Source: Botryosphaeria dothidea (Eukaryota > Ascomycota > Dothideomycetes > Botryosphaeriales > Botryosphaeriaceae). From it: a stretch of 64,000 bases of DNA. Below the pieces are notes generated by a model. That model ran no database searches and was not told the DNA's origin. It worked only from the letters and a program-made list of their open reading frames with translations. Numbering within the stretch: the stretch's first letter is position 1; every line of letters begins with the position of its first letter. The position numbers and the translations under genes were made by a program. The stretch spans positions 5,084,001-5,148,000 of the forward strand of contig WWBZ02000016.1 of NCBI GenBank assembly GCA_011503125.2, given 5' to 3'. Positions 55,724 through 64,000 of this stretch are shown piece by piece.

Positions 55724-57795
55724 TCAAACAAGGACTATGGACTGAGTAGGGGCCGTATCAATGCTTCGCTGAACTTCCGGCCCTTGGTCAATCAGCACTT
55801 TTCCAAGACGCACGAAATGGTTGTCTGCGTTCTTTGAAGCCCTCTGTACGATCAAGCAAAGATGCCTCCCCTCCGACTCAAACCCCGTTGTCGTTTCCGG
55901 ATGTTCCCACATGAGCGGGACACAGAACACAACATCATCCCGCAAACCGGCATCGTCCTGATCCAGAATAGCTATACCGCACGGCTCGGGGCTATCGGTG
56001 AACTGTATTTGACGAACGGTCTTCGGCATGTCCAACGCATCCAGCTCTTCCTCCGAAAGTGCGATGAGGAGGGACGGAACGAGCCTCGCCTCCAGCCGCA
56101 GCTTCTTCCCAGACTCATCCACCTCAATCGCGACACACGGCTCCGACTCGGCATCCGCGTTCCCCGCCCCGTCCTCGAACACGTCCACCGCCCCCATCGT
56201 CGACGCCCACGACCACGTCGGCACGTCCCGCAGCTCCGCCGGCCTCTGCAGCCACTGCAGCTGCCCGCGCGACCACAGCAGATTCCCCGCCAGCGTCCCC
56301 TTCCAGCAACCGTACAGATACGCGTCCCCCGTCGCGCGCGCGAGCTCCGACACCACGCCCTGCACCGCGACCAGCTTGTCCCGCGCGTACGTCAGACTCC
56401 GCCGCGAGTAGTCGCGCGCCACCGCCGACCACACCCGCTTCTGCCACATGCTGCCCGAGAACTCGACGCCGTCGCAGCACAGCCCGGCGTACCCCAGCTG
56501 CCGGCAGTTCCACACCACGCTCTTGCGCGTGTAGTAGACGATGCGGCGGGCCAGCGCGGACTCCTGCGCGCACCAGGCGCGCGTGCTGAGGATGCTGTGC
56601 TCGGGATTGGCGTCGCGCTCGGCGGGGCGCAGCTCGGCGTGGACGGTGCCGCTGGCGCGGCCGGGCGCGGCGAAGTAGGGCAGCGTGGTGGTGGCCGCGG
56701 GGCCGAAGTGCCGGAAGATGCCCGTGGAGGGGTCGGGCGAGTCGGCGGCGGCGACGACGAGCTGGGCCGTCTGGTAGACGGACGCCATGCGGGCGGCTTC
56801 GCGCTGCCAGTCGGCCGGGTCGTCCTGGATGATGCAGAGGCTGTCGATCCAGAGGTAGCGCAGGCCGGCGTGTCGGGAGATGCGGATGGCGTCGCGGTAC
56901 GTTTGGGGGAGCTGCTCTTCGCGCATGCCGGCCGTGTGGGCGGCGATGGTCGTGGTGGTGGTGCGCGGGGGGAGCTTTTCGGGAGGGCCCCAGCAGTAGC
57001 TTAGTGCGGCGAAGTGGCCCTGGCGGTCTTTGGTTGCGACGAGGCGTATAGAATCGTCGGCAGCGCTCAGGTCGAGGACTCGGGTTGGGAGTTTCGAAGC
57101 CTTTTCACTTCCAATGTCTTCACCTCCGTACGTCTTGCGGCATTCGGCATGAGTGTTGAGACAGTGTCCATATAGGGAGCCGAGGAAGCCAAACGCAGCT
57201 GCGGAGCCGGAATCGTTCAGGTAAGGACCGATTTTGATTTGTCCGGAGCTTGCTGCTGGGGTTCCTGTATGCTCGTTAGATGATTCGTCTGGCAAAGGCC
57301 TAATGACAGCCGCAATGATGCTTCGTTAATCGACCCAATTGCTCTGACGTGAACTGCTGCACAATCTACAACCACCCTCCATGGACAGAATTTGTTTACT
57401 GCGCGGACTTACTCACCCAAATCCGAAAAGAAGCGGATGGATCTCGAAAACACATCTTCTGCGAGTCCCTGACCCTTGCGTTTGTAGTTGACTCTAATCC
57501 CAGGGGTACGAACTGGTGTTAGCTCTCCGAAAGGCAAAGACGAAGGCCTCTCTCTGTACGGATATCCGTGCAATTCAATCCTCGGTGGCACAGGGGATTT
57601 TCCATAGTTTTCTAGCTCTTGTTCAAGATCAACGCCTTCTTCAGTGGATATGTCTCGTACAAACGCGCATAGGTTACACGACGCAGGCTGCAGTTCGGGT
57701 ATTGCGTAAAACTCATCACCGTAAACCTCTGACTCTCGGAGTTTGCAGACTCTCTCGAGAACGTTGACGCATTTCTCGCACAGGCTGATTTCCAT
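55724..57795 (-). CDS. HET-domain protein
   Basis: Two exons, 57795-57417 and 57264-55724, joined across a 152-nt GT-AG intron (phase 1), 639 residues. N-terminus has paired cysteines (SLCEKCVNVLERVC, CNLCAFV). HET domain (about residues 220-370) shows all three canonical motifs: GHFAALSYCWGPPEKLP; TYRDAIRISRHAGLRYLWID followed by SLCIIQDDPADWQREAARMA; and STRAWCAQESALARRIVYYT. The C-terminal half has the usual conserved ARDKLVAVQGVVSELA and VPTWSWASTMG segments. HET proteins trigger death of heterokaryons between incompatible strains when activated by a partner. It is intact and next to the broken NACHT gene on the same strand. Confidence 0.93.
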
Positions 57796-58584
57796 TGGGT
57801 CCAGGGAAGCGCTGGGCGGTTCTTGGAATAGCGTTGCAGTGAGTCACCGCGGAATGCCGGAGTTGGAAGGAGTTTTGGCACAAGTGGGAGATTGAGGCTT
57901 CGATGTTGCAGGCGGGGAATTCAACCCTCCGAATTGCGGGGGCCGCTCTGCAGATGCCTGCTTACACCGCTCCGACCCCCGCAGTAGCCTGGCGCGAAGG
58001 AAGCGATAAGGAGACCACATGATGAAGCATGCAATACGCAGAGTAAGACCCGGTGGTGTGTTCAATGCATGCCTTGAAAAAGAAAATTTTGCTGTGATTA
58101 TTCAGTAGCAGCAGTACAAGGCTGTCTCGAAAGTGGATCCGTGACAGCTGTCGCCAAGGCCCACACTTCCCACAAAGAACCCAGAAACTGCCAGAAGAGG
58201 CAATATGCCATTGCAGGTTTTTTTCCGGATGTAGCAAGCTTGCGAGACGAGCTCTCTGATAGTTCTCTATACACGTTAAAAGTTCAGCAAGTTCTGCTCC
58301 GCCTCCGCCGTCGGACTACCCTGCGACCACACCTCGTAAATAATCACGCAACGTGCAAGGGCCTGCCCACCAAAACAGCAACATAGCCGAGCCGCGCGCT
58401 CCTCCGATGGAAGGCGGCAAACAGCGGCGAAGCTTTTTGTTAGTCTTATCTTTTGCCGGGCCGGGGCGCACGACAGCCGACGCCCAGCTCGCGCCATCCT
58501 TGCGCCTTGCCGCCCCGCGCTGATTCTTCCTACACTTTCACATTCTTTCCTCGTCCGCTTGTGGACGACTCCAAGTTCGAGAAG
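57796..58584. promoter_or_regulatory. Divergent upstream region, 0.8 kb
   Basis: Between the HET gene (minus) and the MFS transporter gene (plus). No gene recognised; must hold both promoters. Confidence 0.5.
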
Positions 58585-60654
58585 ATGGATGTGGAAACGG
58601 AGACGACGCCCCTGTTGGCGGGCGAGCAGCAGCAGCAAGAGCAGACCGAGAAAAAGCAGAACAAATGGGTTGTTGCAAGGATTTTGCTGATGGGATTCAT
58701 CATGAGTCTGTCGCTGTCCTTCACTCAAGTGCCGTGAGTCAAACGAGTCAAACGTTCCACCAAGTGCACAAACTCACAACATCAGGATGCTTTACGCCTT
58801 TCGACTTATGACATGCGAGCAGTACTACAAGACGCATGCTCTTCCGCCACCAGGCGGCGACCGGTGCGCTGTCCATGAAATCGAAGCCGAAACAGCACGC
58901 CAAGTCACGCTGGTGGGCACATCTACGACCATTGTTGGTAAGTTGGCTTGTTCTAAGGAAGGTGCAATTGGACAGTGCTAACTAAGAGCACAGGTGTTCT
59001 GAATCTCCTTCTCACCGGATGGATTATCAAGAAGTTTGGTCCAAGGATGGCAATGGCGCAACAGGCCTTCTTCCCTGTCGTGCGCCTGTGCGCTCAGAAC
59101 ATAGGAAGTATGTCGCACCAGCCTTCCCCTGCTACTTCTTACTTACTTTGACGCAGTTATGGTGGGAGCAAAGGATGGAATCACCATCATACAGACCACC
59201 CAGCTCATCTGCCTTTTTGGTGGCCCTGCCGGATACATGTAAGTTACCAACACTGGCTCACTTCCAATCATTCGCTCACGAAACAGGCTTGTTCTCAACA
59301 CCTTCATCTCAGAAGTTGTCTCTCCAGTGGATCGTACTGCAGTGTTTGGCCAACTCCAAGGCATCATCATGTTCGGCGTTGCCCTGGGTTATCTCCGTAA
59401 GTCCACCACCCCCACTTTCCCCTCCACCTCCACTGACTCCGGGTAGTCGGCGGTCTCGCTGGTGACATTTTCGGCATCCAGATGCCGTGGGAGATTGCGC
59501 TCTTCTCCATGGTCTTCGCAACCCTTTACGCGCTGCTCTTCCTGCCGTACGTGCCGCCGCCGAAGCCTTCCGAAAACGAGAGGTCCGAAAAGAAGGGCCT
59601 GTCGCGCTTCCTCGGGCCCGCAAAGATGCTCGCGCCGCAGAAGTGGCGGCTCCCGGACGGCCGCGTCAAGAAGCAGTTCGGCGTGCCCCTCCTCTTCGCC
59701 GGCATCTTCACCGGCGTCCTGGCCACCGGCTACATCCCGACCCTCATCCAGATGTTCTCGACCATCAAGTTCGGCTTCGGCACCAAAGAGGTAAAGCAAC
59801 CCCGTCCCACCAGCCCGCCATCTCCCCACTGACTCCGACCCAGAACGGCGTCCTGATGTCCTACTACTGCGTCGTCCGCGGCGTCTTCCTCACCTTCGCC
59901 TTCCCCTACATCATCGACTACGGCCGCAAGTGGTGGGACGACGGCTCCTCCCCGCCCGCCGCCGCCTCGCCCCCGCCCGGCGCGAAGCCGCTCTCCCAGC
60001 GCTCCCGCCGCGTCTCCGCCGCCGAGGACGTCGAGGCGGCCGTCACGCTCGGCCTCGAGGACACGGGCGATGCGCCGGCCGCCGCGCTGACGCTGCCCGC
60101 CGACGAGAAGAACAGCGCCTTCGACCTCTTCTTCCTCAAGTGGAGCCTCGTCGCCGACGGCTGCTTGACCGGCCTGGCGACGTTTTGCAGCCAGAGCTGG
60201 GAGGTCTTCGTGGTGGCTACGCTGCTGCCGCTGGCGTCGGGCAGCGCGAGCGCCGCCAAGAGCGTCATGATCGAGATGTGTCCGGCTAGCCAGAAGGCCG
60301 ATGCGCTGAGCGCGATCAGTCTGGTCGAGATGGTGGCGGCGTTGAGTACACGTGAGTTTTGCGAATGTGTTGGATCTGCCCGGGGGGGGGGGGGGGAAGA
60401 TGTTGCTTTTGCTGACTTTTTGTACAGTGAGCGTGTTCGGGGTCGTGTTCTCCGAGCTGGCGGAGGTGGGCAGGCCGAACTTGGTGTTCGTGTGCAATGC
60501 TGCCGTTGCGGTGTTCGCCGCCATCATGCTGATCGGCTGCCGCTTCCCGCCGGAGGGGAGCAAGAGGGTTACCGGAGCTGAGAGTGAGGCTGGGTCGGAG
60601 GAGTCTCGGGACGTTGAGCGCGTGGAGGAGAGCATTCCGAGGAATGGAAAGTAG
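58585..60654 (+). CDS. Major facilitator superfamily transporter
   Basis: Eight exons: 58585-58733, 58786-58937, 58994-59107, 59157-59238, 59287-59396, 59447-59790, 59844-60351 and 60428-60654; all GT-AG and in phase, 561 residues. N-terminal cytosolic tail with an acidic dileucine-like motif (ETETTPLLAGEQ), often a vacuolar sorting signal. Helices begin at RILLMGFIMSLSLSF. MFS signature after helix 2: LTGWIIKKFGPRMAM; VSPVDRTAVFGQLQGIIMFG and GLAGDIFG follow. A long central loop rich in Pro/Ser/Ala (about residues 345-420) separates the two halves. Resembles HIAT1/TetA-like fungal MFS proteins. The substrate is unknown. Intron 7 holds a G15 run (60382-60396) that can cause sequencing error but lies outside coding sequence. 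Confidence 0.9.
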
Positions 60655-62274
60655 AGGAGGAAGAGCTCGTCTTGCATGCTTTGAGAGCCGTTGCGTGTTG
60701 AAAGCGCATCGTTGCGGGCGTAACAAAATAAAATCAAGGGTCTGGCGTTTCGGTTAATTTATTGCTGCGCATACGAAGAGATGTGAAGGAGGGGGGGAAA
60801 AAAAAATACGTGGACAAGTCTCGGAGGGGAGAAAAAATTGACAGCTGAAGGCATGGGAAGTGATGGACGGTTTTACTTGGTCATTGGGAGCCTGGCTCCA
60901 TCAAATTGCATTTTCGCGTAGAGTACCGATAAAAGAGTATCTCAATGTCACGGCTTCAAAATTGAGTTTTGGTTTTGCGCTCATGTCGGGCCGCCTTGTT
61001 CTTTACAAACACTCTGCAGTGCGAACTCGGCCTTTCTCTTCTCACTACATCATGCGAGATTCCGCCGCCACATCAGGCCTGCAGCGACTAAAAATCTGTG
61101 AAATGAAGACTTTCATCTACGAATTCTTTATCCGCCACTCCCGGTCAGTGTTGATGGCATCAGAAGGGATCGGCGAAGGTTAAAGTCGAACAAGGAACGA
61201 GAGGGAGGCTGAACTGAAGCTTATCCCTTCCAAATTCCAACTTTCGGGCCCTTGGCTTTTCAGAAAGAAGTAGTCGAGGTCTGGGCAGATGAAAATTTGT
61301 ACCGAAGAGTTGGGACGCAATCGGCGCCGGCGATGTCGTTATGTCTTGGCTATAATCTAAGCTTAAACTCAAACCGTTTCGGGACGGATCACAACATCAC
61401 CACGTCCAAACCGTCTTTCCTTTTAGGCCAGATTGGCACTTTGATTAACTGCAAGAGTACGACTGACTACTTTGTGGAGATGTGATAGTCCGGGGAAATA
61501 CTATTTCTGAGGTGATCGGCAGAAGTCAGGGAAGAGTTCAGATTAGTGCCAATGATGGTTCGCATGTTTGTTTTTCGACCACGTTCTAAGGCTACTCCTA
61601 TTTTCAGCCTTCTCCTCCATGGTGTGTATGCCAAGTTTGACCCACCTCTGATCTGGCACGTCCAATCCCCTGTCTTTCATGAATATCGTTCTGAAGGTAC
61701 CCTTCGTCTCGCAGTCCATGCCGCCTGGATCGTGAAGGATAAATTTATCGTTTACGTTTCAAAGAGAGCAGCAAAGATTGCCATAGAAAGCTACATATTC
61801 CAGATCGCAGAAACTCTCTATAGGAATCAGGTGTTTAAAGAAATGAATCAAGGCAACAAAAGCAAACATCCGGCTAGTATGGCCCCGCAGACTTCCCGGA
61901 AGTAAAGCGTCCCGGCCCACCCTTGCCTACTTCTTCTGGCAACCTGGTTGAACATCCTCGCTCAGCAATCAGGTTCTCCAATAAGCGTCACCATGATGTG
62001 GCTGGATCCCGTCATGCTGGCTTCGAATATCTCGAACTAGTTTGTAGTGTTGCTCCCATCCTATGTAGATCCTTCCTCCAAGAAGGAACCACATCAATTT
62101 ACCATGAATTCGCCATCGGAAGCAGCGATTGCCCAATGCAACACTCCTCGAGAGGCAACAAGATAGTCGACTCGTCGCCAAAGTATAAAACTGAGGCGTG
62201 CCACCGGGATCTCTTCTCATCAGTCGCAGCATCAGCCATTAGATACTCTCGTGTTCTACTGTGCACTTCTTTTC
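60655..62274. other. Intergenic, 1.6 kb
   Basis: 3' flank of the transporter and upstream region of the SBP56-family gene. A 119-codon frame at 61546-61905 lacks motifs and is not called. Nothing else recognised. Confidence 0.5.
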
Positions 62275-63876
62275 ATGATGCAGAGCCTTACTCTTATGTC
62301 CCTTGCGGGATTCCTTGTCACTCATTCCGCGGCTCTTTCACTTCCACCCTTGATTCCATCCATTCCCGGTGTGACTGATCCGCTTGCAAGCAACGCACCT
62401 CCGCTTCCAGTCTTGCAACTCCCAACTTCACCGATTGCAAGCCCTCCCTTCAGTGGCAGCAATATCAAGCCCAAGAAGATTGGCTACTTTTGGACCGGTG
62501 CTGGCGACAAAGTCCATGCAGGTGAGCTACTTCAGGCAGAATTATGGCATGCCCCTGCTGACTTTCGCAGACTTCCTTGCAACCTACAGCCTGGATGACG
62601 ACACGTTTGGTGAACTGCTCTGGATCACCGACGTCCCGACTAGCGGCAATGACCCTCATCACCTCGGTCCATCCCTTGATGGAAAGACGCTGATTGGAGG
62701 TGGATTGCTCTCTCTTCTGAAGACTCAGGTTAGCACTCTCGCCACCTCTTCCCTTGTTTTCTTGCACTTACACTTAATAGGACACGGCCTACTACTTCGA
62801 CACTAGCGATCCTTATCATCCCAAGTTCCTGAAGAGCAACCGTGGTATCCTTGGATCCATCACCGATGAGATCCGTGCCAAGCCTGATGGCGGATTCTTC
62901 ATCACATACATGGGTTCTGCCGTTGGCACCTCTCCCGGCCGCCTTGTAGAAACCGATGCGGACTTCAACATCATCCACGAATGGCCTGAAGATGTCGAGG
63001 GCACGTTGAACATTCTCGGCGAGCAATTCAGCCCGCACGGCTTGAGCGTTGACTGGGACAAGAATATCCTCCTTACCTCTGACTTCGTCGTCCCTCTCAG
63101 CATCTTGAAGCCGTCTCTGGAGATCCAGCGTGCCAACACTCTGAGGCTCTGGGATCTGCCGTCTCGCAAGATTCTCAGCACCATAACCATCCCCAATGTA
63201 TGTATACACATCCCGAGCAAACACTGTAGTGTGTCTGACATGACGAAACAGGGCGGCGGTATCCAGGACGTCAAGTTCATCCCCGGCAACCCCGACAGCG
63301 CCGCTCTCGCCACGGCCGTTCACCTCGGCCAAGTCTGGATCATCTACCCCTTCCGCAAGGATGCCAACGGCAACCAGGGCGTCGCCGAGCTCCTCTACGA
63401 CCTCGGCCCCAAGGCCCGCGACACCATTGCCATCTAGTGAGCCGCTCCCTCTCCCCGTCCGAACACAGCCCACTGACATGCGCAGCTCCGACATCACCCA
63501 AAACGGCAAATTCGCCTACTTCACCCTCACCACCGCCAACCACGTCGCCGCGCTCGACATTAGCGACCTCAGCAACGTCAAGCGCCTCGACGACCCGGAC
63601 GAGGACCAGCCGCTGATCGGCCCGCACTACATCAAGCTCACGCCCGACCAGAAGAACCTGCTCGTCACCGACTACTTCGTGCAGACGGGCGAGATCGGCC
63701 TGATCAACACGCCCGCCGACTTCAAGGCGCAGTACATCGACGTGCTGGACGACGGCTCGCTGAGCTTCAACCGCACCATCGACTTCAGCAGGGAGTTCGA
63801 GAACAGGGGTGGCGGCAAGCCCCACTCGGCCGTCGTCTTTGATCTGACGGATCCGGAGAACCCGAAGTACTATTAG
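62275..63876 (+). CDS. Secreted SBP56-family protein (selenium-binding/methanethiol oxidase-like)
   Basis: Five exons: 62275-62521, 62571-62728, 62781-63197, 63252-63436 and 63486-63876; all GT-AG, in phase, 465 residues. Two adjacent in-frame ATGs (62275, 62278) begin the protein. Signal peptide QSLTLMSLAGFLVTHSAALS and a Pro-rich linker precede the beta-propeller. Family segments: YYFDTSDPYHPKFLKSNRGI, DGGFFITYMGSAVGTSPGRL, EQFSPHGLSVDWDKNILLTS, GGIQDVKFIPGNPDSAALAT, and near the end KPHSAVVFDLTDPENPKYY. The family oxidises methanethiol to formaldehyde, H2S and H2O2 in animals and bacteria using copper. This copy seems to have no cysteine and is secreted, unlike cytosolic members. Confidence 0.87.
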
Positions 63877-64000
63877 TCGGCGACCTCCAAGATGAACTCT
63901 TGTATGCGGGTACATTGAGGGGCACGCGAATCAGTGGTTATGTAAGCTGGTTGATGATTATGGATAGAAACGGTTATGCTTGTCTACTACCTAATAGCTT

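Noticed and set aside
61546..61905. 119-codon frame on the plus strand
   Set aside because: No family motifs; sits in the upstream region of the SBP56-family gene.
1..64000. CRISPR arrays, rRNA genes, operons or bacterial regulatory sites
   Set aside because: Eukaryotic sequence with introns; no such structures seen, and no tRNA with a convincing cloverleaf was found by eye.

Overview
This window is nuclear DNA from a filamentous ascomycete (Pezizomycotina; Dothideomycetes is a reasonable guess, but no marker here fixes the class). The evidence is: protein-coding genes with short introns (mostly about 50-110 nt) with GT-AG ends; a full-length fungal CCH1-type calcium channel; a three-domain ascomycete laccase; HET-domain and NACHT-type genes; a Zn2Cys6 regulator; and transposons carrying the CpA-to-TpA signature of repeat-induced point mutation (RIP). 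No CRISPR array, rRNA or convincing tRNA was seen.

Layout. 0.2-9.5 kb: an IMPACT/UPF0029 protein, a formate/nitrite transporter, a GH31 alpha-xylosidase-type hydrolase and a predicted OTT_1508-family deaminase, all on the minus strand. 10.25-15.6 kb: a transposon island with a Fot1/pogo-type element (59-bp inverted repeats, TA duplication) and a hAT element (8-bp duplication CATTAGAC), both killed by RIP. 16.36 kb: a 158-bp solo LTR, followed by a gene-poor stretch to about 23 kb with one small hypothetical gene. 23.1-34.4 kb: CCH1 (minus) and a WHIM/PHD chromatin protein (plus), divergently arranged. 36-47.4 kb: a small hypothetical protein, a mitochondrial-type 4HBT thioesterase, a zinc alcohol dehydrogenase, a Zn2Cys6 transcription factor, a class 1 dihydroorotate dehydrogenase-like enzyme and a small secreted protein. 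49.2-51.3 kb: a secreted laccase. 52.2-57.8 kb: a broken NACHT (NLR-type) gene next to an intact HET-domain gene. 58.6-63.9 kb: an MFS transporter and a secreted SBP56/methanethiol-oxidase-family protein.

Most genes look like unrelated housekeeping or accessory functions. The region with the most structure is 51.5-57.8 kb. The NACHT gene there has been hit at least twice by the same short LTR family: an old degenerate copy at 52632-52788 and a recent copy at 53963-54120, with a near-identical third copy at 16362-16519. Removing each insert plus one target duplication brings the reading frame back together, so the history of the locus can be read directly. The gene also carries in-frame TAA and TAG codons, so I treat it as a pseudogene beside a working HET gene. 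In the transposon island RIP has changed all three recognisable catalytic Asp codons of the Fot1-like transposase to Asn, yet its 5' third is untouched: a mosaic RIP pattern also seen in the hAT element. All intron boundaries were read by eye; phases were checked by arithmetic, and exceptions are flagged.
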